Assembly: GCA_017452785.1 (NCBI GenBank)
Contig: JAFTLT010000057.1
Span: forward strand, 1 to 64,000
Length of the DNA stretch: 64,000 nt
Direction: 5' to 3'
From: Clostridia bacterium
GTDB taxonomy: Bacteria; Bacillota; Clostridia; Oscillospirales; Acutalibacteraceae
A model generated the notes under the pieces. The model worked only from the letters and a program-made list of their open reading frames with translations. It did no database searches and was not told where the DNA came from. The translations under genes were made by a program, and so were the position numbers. Of the stretch, positions 8,878-16,615 are shown piece after piece (positions within the stretch are counted from its first letter, which is position 1; every line of letters starts with the position of its first letter).

Positions 8878-9067
8878 TTTTTAAACACCTCGCTTTTTTA
8901 AGTGCTTCTTTTAACAGTGTCTGTACCTGCTCACTGATAAGGCTGTTATCCTGACAGCATAAAAAACCTTTGTTGTGATATGCCAATGTTTCAAGTGCTA
9001 ATGCAACACGAACATAGTCCATAGGGTTATCGCTTACCATTTCACACGGTTTCAATTCATTCTGCAT
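8870..9067 (-). CDS. Small phage hypothetical protein
   Basis: A 65-residue helical protein (DYVRVALALETLAYH, EQVQTLLKEALKKA). The ATG at 9067 is preferred over an upstream GTG because AAGGAG sits about nine bases before it. It overlaps the next gene by eight bases. It resembles no family I can name. Confidence 0.6.
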   Translation of the reverse strand: MQNELKPCEMVSDNPMDYVRVALALETLAYHNKGFLCCQDNSLISEQVQTLLKEALKKARCLKND

Positions 9068-9072
9068 TGTTG

Positions 9073-9513
9073 TCACTCCTTTTCAAATCTCAATTTCATT
9101 TGTGCAGGATATAAATCAACCTCAGGTCTTCGTTTTCCTGTCCACCTCAATCCACCTGCTTGCCCTATGCACTTATATCCGCTCGCTTTCAATGATGCTC
9201 CGTTTTCACTTTCAAGGATATAAGTAATAATCTTCTTATATCCCATAGCCCTTGCGGCCCTCCAACAAGCTCCGTACAATATTGAACAAGCGTTTTTCGT
9301 ACCATCGGTACAACACCTACTTACCTCGAGCGTTAATCCATCATCAAGGTATCTACTTACAGGTCTGCCAACAATAGCAACACCAACAATTTTTTCACCG
9401 TCAGTTGCTCCAATTGAAAACTTGTGACCAACAACAGGCTTATGGTGACGGTGGTATCTTTCAACAAAGGCGTTTGCCTCAGCAAGACTCACAGGAACAA
9501 TATCAAGTGACAT
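9073..9513 (-). CDS. XF1762-family phage protein with GNAT-like fold
   Basis: A 146-residue protein matching the XF1762 family common in phages: N-terminal VSLAEANAFVERYHRHHK, GATDGEKIVGVAIVGRPVSR, EVSRCCTDG, then CWRAARAMGYKKIITY and a Trp-rich tail. The order of a binding loop followed by RAARAMGY recalls N-acetyltransferases, but no substrate is known. ATG at 9513 overlaps the upstream stop as TGATG, so translation is probably coupled. Confidence 0.8.
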   Translation of the reverse strand: MSLDIVPVSLAEANAFVERYHRHHKPVVGHKFSIGATDGEKIVGVAIVGRPVSRYLDDGLTLEVSRCCTDGTKNACSILYGACWRAARAMGYKKIITYILESENGASLKASGYKCIGQAGGLRWTGKRRPEVDLYPAQMKLRFEKE

Positions 9514-9824
9514 CAACCCTCACCTGCCATTTCTTTTACAAGGTTGTCGATAAGTTCAGCAGTATCCAAAAGGCCGTCTTCTTCTGTGTGGTAGAAGTCA
9601 TCAAGATATTCTTTCAACCTCTCTGCAAACACCCTGAGCGTTTCGTTTTGGATTTCCAAAATGTGTTGTTCAAGACATTCGTAAGCCTTTTGCAACTTTT
9701 CAATCTCTGCCTTTTGGCGGTCATTTTCGCTTTCTAATTTTTCAATCGTGTCAGCCGCCAAATTCAACAAAGTGTCGCTGAACATACATCGCCTTAATGC
9801 ACTTATAATTTCTTTAATTGTCAT
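9513..9824 (-). CDS. Coiled-coil phage hypothetical protein
   Basis: A 103-residue protein. ATG at 9824 follows AAGGAGA. Residues about 20-75 form a heptad-like coiled coil (DTIEKLESENDRQKAEIEKL) and the acidic C-terminus is helical. Upstream in-frame codons belong to the overlapping previous gene. Proteins of this shape are frequent in Clostridia phage early regions; no role is known. Confidence 0.6.
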   Translation of the reverse strand: MTIKEIISALRRCMFSDTLLNLAADTIEKLESENDRQKAEIEKLQKAYECLEQHILEIQNETLRVFAERLKEYLDDFYHTEEDGLLDTAELIDNLVKEMAGEG

Positions 9825-10128
9825 AATCGTTCTCCTTACTCCAACGCACATTGGAAAAACCGTCCACAGATAATGAGCTATCTTCAAAATACGGTTTCAA
9901 AAAATTCTTTTGTTGTTCTGTTAAAAAGTTCTTCCAACGAATACGCCACTGTTTAACGCCCAACTGTGAAATTGTTATGGAAACAAATCCACAATCGTGT
10001 AGTTTTTCATCTGCCCTGTTTGCCGTTTCATCTTTCAAGATTTTTCTTGCTGTACCGATATGTTCATAAACGCCGCAAGGGTAGAAATCTCCGTTTGGAG
10101 ATAACCAACCTGTCGATAATTCAGGCAT
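9814..10128 (-). CDS. Phage hypothetical protein
   Basis: A 104-residue protein beginning ELSTGWLSPNGDFYPCG and continuing EKLHDCGFVSITISQL, then LTEQQKNFLKPYFE. This reads as a small phage protein family that handles an internal beta module, with no assigned function. AGGGTGGGTG precedes the start. Its last bases overlap the coiled-coil gene. Confidence 0.6.
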   Translation of the reverse strand: MPELSTGWLSPNGDFYPCGVYEHIGTARKILKDETANRADEKLHDCGFVSITISQLGVKQWRIRWKNFLTEQQKNFLKPYFEDSSLSVDGFSNVRWSKENDYDN

Positions 10129-10131
10129 TTT

Positions 10132-10431
10132 TTACACCCACCCTTCTTTTGTTCTTTTGCTGACAAAATCCCTTAATTCCTTTAGGTTTTTTTCTGATGT
10201 TTCCTTGCAATATTCCACATATTCCTCGTCAACTTCATCACCTTTTTTTGTTTTTAGCGAAGAATAAAATGCGTAGTATTGTAGAGCGGCACTCGCTAAA
10301 GTAAGGATTTTTTCATAGTCTCTACTTGCGTGTATAAATCCTGTTAAGTCGTATGGATTTGGCGAAGGTGCAGGACATTTAATTGCAAGACTTGCAATTT
10401 CAACAAGAAAATCACATTCTTTTTGTGTCAT
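10132..10431 (-). CDS. Small helical phage hypothetical protein
   Basis: A 99-residue, mostly helical protein (ECDFLVEIASLAIKC, YEKILTLASAALQYYAFY) with a charged C-terminal half. It starts at an ATGA overlap with the upstream gene, whose end supplies AAGGAG. No known family. Confidence 0.55.
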   Translation of the reverse strand: MTQKECDFLVEIASLAIKCPAPSPNPYDLTGFIHASRDYEKILTLASAALQYYAFYSSLKTKKGDEVDEEYVEYCKETSEKNLKELRDFVSKRTKEGWV

Positions 10432-10667
10432 TCTGTATCACTCCTTAATGAAAGTTCGATGCCGTCAATATTTCCGAGTAATTTGTTTTGACAATGGCAA
10501 AGTAAATTATCTATGTCGCACACACGACTTTCTTTATTTTGAGTTCTTATAAAAGAAAGTACCCTATCAACTGATTGAATTCGATAATCTCTTTTCAATA
10601 TCTCGTTTTTTAATTCCATTTCTTTAATTTCTAATCTTGCTTTTTCTACTTGCTCATAAGTAATCAT
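10428..10667 (-). CDS. Small phage hypothetical protein
   Basis: A 79-residue protein with an N-terminal helix of coiled-coil character (EQVEKARLEIKEMELKNEIL). Its start and end both use the same junction, a ribosome site followed by TGATACAGAATGA, so that stop and next start overlap. Repetition of that junction in two adjacent genes suggests local duplication of a coupling signal. Function unknown. Confidence 0.55.
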   Translation of the reverse strand: MITYEQVEKARLEIKEMELKNEILKRDYRIQSVDRVLSFIRTQNKESRVCDIDNLLCHCQNKLLGNIDGIELSLRSDTE

Positions 10668-11158
10668 TCTGTATCACCTTCTTCACTTCCGCTATAACTC
10701 ACATCTATTGCCTGACCGCAATTACTGCAATAGTTTTCAAAATATTCGTTTACACCTGCTTCATATGTACCTACGACAGTACCGCAAACAGGGCAACAAA
10801 GGTGAAAATCAATATCATATTCACCTGATATGTCTATTCCTCGATTTGTTTCCTCTTCGGTTGCCTTTTTCGGTATCTGCTTTTCAACCGCTTCTTTGAC
10901 CTTTTCAAAGGTTTCTTCATCGGCACAGTAGATTGCATAGTCTTCGTTTAAAACCCTTGCTTTACCGTCTTTTCCGAAAACAAGAGTGAGTGATTTATCC
11001 TGCTCGATTGTTTCCTGAAGCGGTTTTTCAAGTGCATTTTTTGCCATACTTACCGCACAATAAACTTCAATATCACTATATGCAAATTTTATTCTCTGCA
11101 AATCACACTGTTTGTGCAGGAACATTTCTAAAATTTCAAGTGCTTCCTGTGGTGTCAT
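10664..11158 (-). CDS. Phage protein with C-terminal zinc ribbon
   Basis: A 164-residue protein. ATG at 11158 overlaps the upstream stop (ATGA). The C-terminal 45 residues contain CPVCG and, about 18 residues later, CSNCG, a four-cysteine zinc ribbon. The rest is charged and helical. It may bind DNA or partner proteins; nothing more specific is supported. Confidence 0.65.
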   Translation of the reverse strand: MTPQEALEILEMFLHKQCDLQRIKFAYSDIEVYCAVSMAKNALEKPLQETIEQDKSLTLVFGKDGKARVLNEDYAIYCADEETFEKVKEAVEKQIPKKATEEETNRGIDISGEYDIDFHLCCPVCGTVVGTYEAGVNEYFENYCSNCGQAIDVSYSGSEEGDTE

Positions 11159-11451
11159 TTCTCTGCGCCTTCTTTCATTTCCCCCCAGCTGCAAAAATCA
11201 TTTCGCTTGCAAGTTGCGTTAGTACCATCATCAAAAATATAACAACAACCATACTCATCGATGTCAGTGAAATATTTGCAGTCTTTGCACCTTACAACCT
11301 CAACCACATCTGATGAGGGAAGGTTTTTCAAAATCCTCGGTACAAGTATTGTTGCAAATTCGTCAAATGCGCCGCTTGCTGTTGGATATTCAGATTCATA
11401 AGTATCACGAATTTCTTTAATTGCTTTGTTACGCTCTATGTATTCAGGCAT
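11155..11451 (-). CDS. Small phage protein with cysteine cluster
   Basis: A 98-residue protein of a type common in Clostridia phages: N-terminal PEYIERNKAIKEI, then VVEVVRCKDCKY, further cysteines and the end CSWGEM. The CxxC pairs point to a small metal site. Function unknown. Confidence 0.7.
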   Translation of the reverse strand: MPEYIERNKAIKEIRDTYESEYPTASGAFDEFATILVPRILKNLPSSDVVEVVRCKDCKYFTDIDEYGCCYIFDDGTNATCKRNDFCSWGEMKEGAEK

Positions 11452-11466
11452 TTTTTATCACACTCC

Positions 11467-12320
11467 TTATATTTCATCACCCAAAATAAGTCTTATTTGG
11501 TTCGGGTCTTCGCCCATCCACCACTCGAAACACTCCTGTCCGTTCTTCCAACGGTACCGGGAAGGGTCTGCGGCTATCATTCGGTCAAAGGCCTTAATGT
11601 ACATCTCTTTATACTTCGGATATCGCCTGAATTCCATATAACGCTTTTTGTCAGCCATAGGACAACCGATACAACCCACACGGTCAAAACCGCATTGATA
11701 AAGAGGATTTGATTGACAATCGCAATCGTGTAGATAATCCCACACATCAGTTTCAGACCAATCGATAATCGGGTTTACAACGGTTTTTGCCCTCATTTGA
11801 CAGCGTTCAAAGAGTTGCCTTTTATCATCGTTGTCGTTGGTTAAAACAATCTTTTTTCTTTGTCTGAGTTGTAATCACCGTATATTCCTAAGTTGTTTTT
11901 ACGAGCAACACTTTCTGCCCAACGTACACCTGTAGCAATAGCCCTGCCGTCACCGGAAGTCTCTTTCAGTACCGCACAGCAATATCTCATAAGCCTTGTC
12001 GGCGGCGTTTTCTTAATAGGGATAAGCTCCCACATGGATATGCGCTTACCTTTATACTTCGAGTATTCAACAGTGCATTTGATACCGAGTTCTTCAAGCT
12101 CTTTAAAACGCTGACGAATATATCTGACAGTTTCGGGTGCATCTGCTGTTGTGTGAGAATTGACAACCTCAAAGTTTATCCCTGCACGCAGGGCAAGCTC
12201 AACAAGAACATCACTGTCCTTACCGCCTGAGTAGCATATCATCAACGGCTTATCGTAGTAGTGCTCTGACATCATAGCTCCTTGCCTGAGCCGTTCAAAG
12301 GCTTGTTTTTCTTTATCCAT
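11467..12320 (-). pseudogene. PAPS reductase-like phage protein, split by a one-base frameshift
   Basis: Two adjoining frames make one phosphoadenosine-phosphosulfate reductase-family protein. The first (12320-11841) has the PP-loop SGGKDSD and YCCAVLK. The second (from about 11850) has the WSETDVWDYL region and CIGCPMADKKRY followed by MEFRRYPKY. The frames join if one A is restored in the A6 run at 11857-11852, giving a continuous KKIVLTNDNDDKRQLFERC. Phage members of this family are often of unknown substrate and some act in DNA modification (Dnd-like) or sulfur transfer. Either the gene is broken, or the run reflects a sequencing/assembly error. Canonical -1 slippage is not in the right register. 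Confidence 0.8.
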
Positions 12321-12522
12321 TTTGCTTTACCCCATAAAAATATTCTCCGCACTTTTGACCTTTCTTTTTGCATAAAGCCATCCTAAGCATTTTGTTTTCC
12401 CACCTCAGGTCAAAATCACTGTCAAAGAGTCGCTTGTTTTTAGCTATAAGCTCACGGTTCTGCTTTTTAAGAACTATATTCTCATCAACGAGAGCCTTTA
12501 ATTTCTTTTTGCTTACGAACAT
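12313..12522 (-). CDS. Small coiled-coil phage protein
   Basis: A 69-residue lysine-rich protein with a strong heptad region (KALVDENIVLKKQNRELIAK). GAGGGGG lies about ten bases before ATG at 12522. Its end overlaps the PAPS reductase-like start. Function unknown. Confidence 0.55.
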   Translation of the reverse strand: MFVSKKKLKALVDENIVLKKQNRELIAKNKRLFDSDFDLRWENKMLRMALCKKKGQKCGEYFYGVKQNG

Positions 12523-12658
12523 TGTTCTTTACCCCCTCAAACCATTCATCAAACTTGTCTTCAAGTGCAATAAACTGTTTTTCAAATATGATACCGATTA
12601 TAATGAGCGTAACTAACGCAAAAAATGTTGTTGTGAAATTGCTGAATAATTCAGGCAT
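12485..12658 (-). CDS. Small phage membrane protein
   Basis: A 57-residue protein with one hydrophobic helix (FFALVTLIIIGIIF) and a charged cytoplasmic tail. ATG at 12658 follows AGAAGTG; an upstream in-frame GTG is less likely. It overlaps the following coiled-coil gene by 38 bases. It could be a superinfection-exclusion or early host-takeover peptide, but that is speculation. Confidence 0.5.
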   Translation of the reverse strand: MPELFSNFTTTFFALVTLIIIGIIFEKQFIALEDKFDEWFEGVKNNVRKQKEIKGSR

Positions 12659-12866
12659 TGCTTTCACTTCTTTCTTTTATGTAATTTTTGATTACATCTC
12701 TATCAAAACGGTGGCAATTTCCAACTTTGATTGATGGAATTATATTTTCTCTTGCATACTTTCTGATTGTCTGAGCGTTTAAATTCAAAAGTTGTGCAAC
12801 TTCTTCAGGTGTTAGAACTAAAGGCATTTGCTCCCAATCCCGGAAAAACACTATTTTCTTACGCAT
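12651..12866 (-). CDS. Excisionase-family helix-turn-helix protein
   Basis: A 71-residue MerR/Xis-like DNA-binding protein: LTPEEVAQLLNLNAQTIRKY forms the helix-turn-helix, and IPSIKVGNCHRFDRDVIKNY is the winged part that ends such domains. GAGGTG precedes ATG at 12866. In a prophage this could be the excisionase, although it lies over 3.7 kb from the integrase, so it may instead be another regulator. Confidence 0.72.
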   Translation of the reverse strand: MRKKIVFFRDWEQMPLVLTPEEVAQLLNLNAQTIRKYARENIIPSIKVGNCHRFDRDVIKNYIKERSESNA

Positions 12867-12882
12867 ATCTTTACACCTCAGC

Positions 12883-13194
12883 TCATCCCTGCATATCCGC
12901 AATATCGGAAGGTTGTTCTGTATTTTCTTTTTTTGCATTTTGATAAAATATTGACGCTAATTCAAAAAGTGTTTTCTGGTGTTGTTTGAGTTGATTTATT
13001 GCCGCATCGAGTATAGCGCTGAACCGCATTTCGTATGGTCCAAGTGTTATGAAAGCCTTATCTCCTGTGACTGCTTTATCGAAAATTTCTGTGACAACAA
13101 CACATATAAGATCTTCTACTCTTTCAAGTTCATAACTTAAACCTTCAAGATCTGAGGCTACATTAAAGTTGCTTTTAGTTTCTTTTTTTGACAT
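12883..13194 (-). CDS. Phage hypothetical protein
   Basis: A 103-residue acidic helical protein (LEGLSYELERVEDLICVVV, AILDAAINQLKQHQKTLFEL). It is the first early gene leftward from the antirepressor. No family recognised. Its 5' side faces the candidate small RNA on the other strand. Confidence 0.6.
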   Translation of the reverse strand: MSKKETKSNFNVASDLEGLSYELERVEDLICVVVTEIFDKAVTGDKAFITLGPYEMRFSAILDAAINQLKQHQKTLFELASIFYQNAKKENTEQPSDIADMQG

Positions 13195-13215
13195 TGTTTT
13201 AATTTCAGTCCTTTC

Positions 13216-13244
13216 TTGACTTTAAGAAGCGGACAATGTATAAT
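13216..13244 (+). promoter_or_regulatory. Consensus promoter for a candidate small RNA
   Basis: TTGACT at 13216-13221 and TATAAT at 13239-13244 are separated by exactly 17 bases on the plus strand, between two leftward genes. No convincing ORF follows. Confidence 0.6.
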
Positions 13245-13250
13245 TTATGT

Positions 13251-13321
13251 ATCCACTTCTTTTTGATAGATTTGGTGTTGAACTCTTGCACTTGCTTGGT
13301 CGGCGCGGCAAGAGTTTTTTT
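13251..13321 (+). ncRNA. Candidate phage small RNA (about 70 nt)
   Basis: A short transcript would begin about 13251 from the promoter at 13216-13244. It would stop at a strong intrinsic terminator, stem AACTCTTGC (13281-13289) with GCAAGAGTT (13308-13316) followed by a T run. The T run is on the plus strand, so this is not the terminator of the leftward genes. It lies immediately 3' of the antirepressor gene and upstream of the early operon. A regulatory RNA is the simplest reading. A 40-codon ORF in it has no ribosome binding site. Confidence 0.5.
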
Positions 13322-13328
13322 GTTTGCT

Positions 13329-14018
13329 TTAAAATTTGCATAACAGACGGAACGTTTCTCTACCTTTAGGTGTTACAAGTGTTTGTGTTCCGCTCCATGC
13401 TGTTTTCTCGTTGTAACATTCCTTGACTTCAAAAAGACCTTTTTCAGCGTGTTCTGCGTAAGGCATCAACTTGCCCTTCTTATCACGGTATATGTACTTT
13501 TTGTCAACCAAGAACTTTATGAAGTCACGCTCCTTAATACAGAGCTGCTTTGCAGTTTCACGGAAACTTGTAAGAAGATTTCTGTCAACAAGCTCATCGA
13601 AATAATCGGCTTTCGGCTGCATTATCTGATTGTCGACAGTAAGTTTAGAAACTGTAGAAGAAAGTCTGCTTATTGTTTCTTCAGCCATTTTTAAAGCTCT
13701 TGCCATAACTGCTTCTGGTGTATTCCACTGTCTTTCAATAGCAATAAAATATTGTCTGCACAGCTTGCCTTTTTCGTTTCTCTGAAGCATACAGATTTCC
13801 TTTGCCATTTCCATGGTGAGCTGATGGTCAGTGCTTGGTCTGCCTCCAGTACTTTTACTCAAAAATGAGTGAAAGTCCTTTTCTTCTTCAAAACCATACT
13901 CACACATTCTTGGAAACCAGTCGTTATAAGCTGTCTTAACTTCCAGAGCCTCGTGCAAATCTCTGCCACTCACTGTAGGGGTCTCATTTTGATAGTTGAT
14001 TTTTACTAATTCGTGCAT
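13329..14018 (-). CDS. Phage antirepressor (AntA/AntB N-domain, KilAC C-domain)
   Basis: A 229-residue two-domain protein. Residues about 1-95 are AntA-type: SGRDLHEALEVKTAYNDWF, YGFEEEKDFHSF and HQLTMEMAKEICMLQRNEKG. Residues about 120-229 are a KilAC-type DNA-binding region (SFRETAKQLCIKERDFIKFL, DKKYIYRDKKGKL, then a TPKGRE end). Such proteins release the phage repressor and trigger induction. GAGGTG precedes ATG at 14018. A 17-base operator-like repeat at 14069-14085 lies just upstream, so the gene is probably under lysogenic repression. Confidence 0.87.
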   Translation of the reverse strand: MHELVKINYQNETPTVSGRDLHEALEVKTAYNDWFPRMCEYGFEEEKDFHSFLSKSTGGRPSTDHQLTMEMAKEICMLQRNEKGKLCRQYFIAIERQWNTPEAVMARALKMAEETISRLSSTVSKLTVDNQIMQPKADYFDELVDRNLLTSFRETAKQLCIKERDFIKFLVDKKYIYRDKKGKLMPYAEHAEKGLFEVKECYNEKTAWSGTQTLVTPKGRETFRLLCKF

Positions 14019-14068
14019 TTTTTCACCTCACTTTCTTTTTTATTTTTTCTTTGGTCGGCGGATTGTTG

Positions 14069-14085
14069 GTTCACATTTCGTGTAC
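14069..14085. promoter_or_regulatory. Repressor operator copy between cro-like and antirepressor genes
   Basis: The 17-mer GTTCACATTTCGTGTAC is identical to the copy at 14311-14327 in the divergent switch. It has GTxCAC/GTGxAC half-sites around a 5-base centre. It sits in the gap before the antirepressor gene. Confidence 0.6.
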
Positions 14086-14289
14086 CTAACTTGCAAAAAA
14101 AAGCTCTTCAACGGTTGTATTATAGTATCGGGCAAGCTTTACCTTTATTTCATCCCTCGGCATTCTTTTCCCTGATTCGTACATAGCGAGCGCAGATGTG
14201 CTTATTCCGCAATCACTTGCGACCTTCTCCTGAGTCTTATTTCCTCTCAGGGTGCTAAGTCTTTTACCAACTTTGATAGGATTAATCAT
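14086..14289 (-). CDS. Cro-like XRE-family regulator
   Basis: A 67-residue single-domain helix-turn-helix protein: KVGKRLSTLRGNKTQEKVAS, SALAMYESGKRMPRDEIKVK. ATG at 14289 follows GGGAGGTGA; the upstream in-frame extension would cross the operator and is rejected. It is divergent from the S24 repressor and first on the leftward transcript, as Cro is in lambdoid switches. It probably competes for the same operators to favour lytic growth. Confidence 0.8.
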   Translation of the reverse strand: MINPIKVGKRLSTLRGNKTQEKVASDCGISTSALAMYESGKRMPRDEIKVKLARYYNTTVEELFFAS

Positions 14290-14310
14290 ATGTTCACCTC
14301 CCGTATAAAA

Positions 14311-14411
14311 GTTCACATTTCGTGTACATCGTTATATTAGCATAGCAAAAACCATTTGTCAACACTTTTCGTGAATTTTTTCTTGACAAATTTCACGAAG
14401 CGTGATAATAT
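14311..14411. promoter_or_regulatory. Divergent lysogeny switch: two consensus promoters and operators
   Basis: The leftward promoter has TTGACA (14362-14357, minus) and TAATAT (14339-14334) with a 17-base spacer. The rightward promoter has TTGACA (14383-14388) and TAATAT (14406-14411), also 17 bases apart. An operator copy GTTCACATTTCGTGTAC lies at 14311-14327 over the leftward start point. TCACG-AAG-CGTGA (14393-14405) abuts the rightward -10 box. A related half-site TTTTCGTGAA lies between the promoters. The two promoters use identical hexamers, so the operators should decide which one fires. Confidence 0.8.
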
Positions 14412-14430
14412 ATCGTCAGAGGTGAAAAAA

Positions 14431-15060
14431 ATGTTTTTTAAACGATTAAAGGAATTACGCGTTTCCCGAAACATGACACAAAGTCAACTTGCGGATTTGC
14501 TCGGTGTTGCTAAAAGCACCGTGAGTATGTATGAAAACGGGCGAAGAGAACCCGACCTTGAAACACTTGAGGCTATTGCAGATATTTTCAATGTGGATTT
14601 AAATTCTCTTGCAAGCAGCAAAGATGCAAATATATTTTTGAAAATACCTAATATAATGCCCCTTCCCGATGCCAAGGTTATTCCATTGCTCGGCGACATT
14701 GCTTGTGGAGAACCTATACTTGCAACAGAAAACATTGCTGACTATGTAAAGATAGATATGTCAATTGATGCGGACTTTGCCCTCAGATGTAAAGGCGACA
14801 GTATGATAAACGCCCGTATATTTGATGGAGATATCGTTTATATAAGACAGCAATCAGATGTTGATGACGGTGACATTGCTGCTGTTCTTATAGGTGAGGA
14901 AGCTACCTTAAAAAAAGTCTACAAAACGGAAAGCAAAATCGTTCTTCGACCCTGTAACCCTATGTATGAAGATATTGTATATTTATGTGATGAGTTAAAC
15001 GATATAAGAATACTTGGCAAAGCAATAATGTTTACAAGTTTAGTAAGGCACGGAAAATAA
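14431..15060 (+). CDS. CI-type repressor (XRE helix-turn-helix plus S24 peptidase)
   Basis: A 209-residue LexA/CI-like protein. Residues 1-60 are an XRE domain (MTQSQLADLLGVAKSTVSMY). Residues about 85-209 are an S24 domain: IACGEP is the likely self-cleavage region, CKGDSMI carries the serine, and EEATLKKVY the lysine. DNA damage should cause RecA-assisted cleavage and prophage induction. ATG at 14431 has AGAGGTG six bases upstream; an earlier in-frame ATG at 14356 lies upstream of the promoter and is rejected. It is divergent from the Cro-like gene. Confidence 0.9.
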   Translation: MFFKRLKELRVSRNMTQSQLADLLGVAKSTVSMYENGRREPDLETLEAIADIFNVDLNSLASSKDANIFLKIPNIMPLPDAKVIPLLGDIACGEPILATENIADYVKIDMSIDADFALRCKGDSMINARIFDGDIVYIRQQSDVDDGDIAAVLIGEEATLKKVYKTESKIVLRPCNPMYEDIVYLCDELNDIRILGKAIMFTSLVRHGK

Positions 15061-15165
15061 TAAAAAATATTTCTGTTACTTTATAACTTTTTTGACACTA
15101 TACATAGGGAAATTATCCCTGAAAATTAAAATATCGCCCTCATGCGGTGGAAAGAAGGAAAAGTA

Positions 15166-16419
15166 ATGAAAGAACTGTCAAAAAAGATTTTGAAGATTAT
15201 TAAGACTTTCTGTGGAGTAATATTTTCATTGTGCGCTGTAGCTTCTGTGGGTCTACTTTTTGATAAAGAAGCTTCAGGAGCGACTATACCAGCACTCTTA
15301 CTTATCGGAATCTGTGGATATCTTGCCTATATTTGTCTTAAGAAACCTAAAAAGCCTGAACCAGTAATTAGAAATGTATATGCTAATAAAGAGGATTTTT
15401 CTAAAGGAATACCTTTAGAAAGTGAAAAAGCAAGAAATCAAAAGGTTACTCTTCCTGTTCAACAAAAAAATCATAGTAGCATTTATTCGTCAACTAATCG
15501 CATAATTGAAGAAACCGATTTTAGCAAAGCTACAAGCATAGATGAATTAAATCAACTCTCTATGCTTCGTTCCGATAAACTTTACGAGGATCGGCAAAAG
15601 AGAATTGCATCATTTGACCCTTATGAAGCTATAAAATTGAATATACCACCAAAGCCGCTTGACTCTGTAAAGAAAAATTTTCTCAAACAAATTGCAGGAC
15701 AGCCAATAGATAATCCAAATGTTTGGGGCTACTGGACATATGAATATTCATTAGATTTTTCAAAAGTTATGACCGAGCTTTTATCAATGCATTATTTATC
15801 TGTTGTTGGAAAAGACAAAATTTTACCTAAATTGACTACACCTGAACTAAAAAGGATTCTTTCTGATTTCAATTTAAAAGTTTCAGGAAAAAAAGCAGAT
15901 TTGCTTAATCGAATAGAGACTAACATTGACCCTTATGACCTTGAGGAATATTTTTCAGAGGATGCCAAGTTTTATTATCTCACCGAGCGTGGCGAAGAAG
16001 CTCTGCAAAATTTATCCGATTCAGCAACCAAGGATACCGACTTTGAAGACGAATGTCTGAATCTTATAATTAACGGCGATGTAAACAGTGCATATAAACA
16101 TATTTGCAAACATGAAATGAAAAAAGTTATACCACGAGGTCTTGGCATTGATTGGTCAGAAGAACTTAATAATGGTTTATCTGATTATCAAATTTCAGAA
16201 TATACTCATTTTTTAGAAGCAGATATCGAATTACCTGATGAATTATTAGAATTTGAGATACAGTTTAAAGCGTGTTGCATACTCTGTATTATGCTCGGTA
16301 TGCAAGCGTTGAAAATATCTAAAACATTCAGACGAATAACAGGAGCATATAACATATCAAATGGAGTTTTAAATTCAAATCTTCAAAAATATCAGTTTGA
16401 GCTTTTAGATGGATTTTAA
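15166..16419 (+). CDS. Membrane-anchored SAP-domain protein, lysogenic cargo candidate
   Basis: A 417-residue protein between the repressor and integrase. Residues about 9-60 give two hydrophobic helices, then a long polar linker. Residues about 225-260 form a SAP motif (TTPELKRILSDFNLKVSGKK then ADLLNRIE), a fold usually binding DNA or RNA. The C-terminal half is helical with no family I recognise. ATG at 15166 has AAGAAGGA upstream. Genes in this position are often expressed in the lysogen as superinfection immunity or host-benefit functions, so that is a reasonable guess. A membrane-tethered nucleic-acid-binding module is unusual. Confidence 0.7.
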   Translation: MKELSKKILKIIKTFCGVIFSLCAVASVGLLFDKEASGATIPALLLIGICGYLAYICLKKPKKPEPVIRNVYANKEDFSKGIPLESEKARNQKVTLPVQQKNHSSIYSSTNRIIEETDFSKATSIDELNQLSMLRSDKLYEDRQKRIASFDPYEAIKLNIPPKPLDSVKKNFLKQIAGQPIDNPNVWGYWTYEYSLDFSKVMTELLSMHYLSVVGKDKILPKLTTPELKRILSDFNLKVSGKKADLLNRIETNIDPYDLEEYFSEDAKFYYLTERGEEALQNLSDSATKDTDFEDECLNLIINGDVNSAYKHICKHEMKKVIPRGLGIDWSEELNNGLSDYQISEYTHFLEADIELPDELLEFEIQFKACCILCIMLGMQALKISKTFRRITGAYNISNGVLNSNLQKYQFELLDGF

Positions 16420-16615
16420 GCTCAGACATTCAAAGAGCTAAATATCGAATTATAAAAAAATAAAGCCCCCTTTCGGGAGCTCATGTATTCCTTCTCCACC
16501 GACCAAAGCGAAAAGGAATGCGTAAAAACACATAATCCAATGATTTATCACCAAGGGATTACTTTATCATTTTACCATAAGTAACTCCCTGAAATCAAGT
16601 AAAGGAGCAAAAATT
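16420..16615. other. Non-coding spacer before integrase, hairpin-rich
   Basis: It holds a hairpin AGCCCCC/GGGAGCT at about 16463-16481 that may end the SAP-gene transcript. It also holds ATTCCTT/AAGGAAT inverted repeats spaced about 20 bases apart (16486-16520) that could be integrase arm or accessory sites. No ORF is supported. Confidence 0.4.

Noticed and set aside
11852-11857. Programmed -1 frameshift in the PAPS reductase-like gene
   Set aside because: The A-run is not in the codon register required by X-XXY-YYZ slippage, and restoring one base gives a normal protein, so decay or sequence error is simpler.
13247-13369. 40-codon ORF over the candidate small RNA
   Set aside because: No ribosome site, and it reads through the terminator and into the antirepressor gene; an RNA is more likely.
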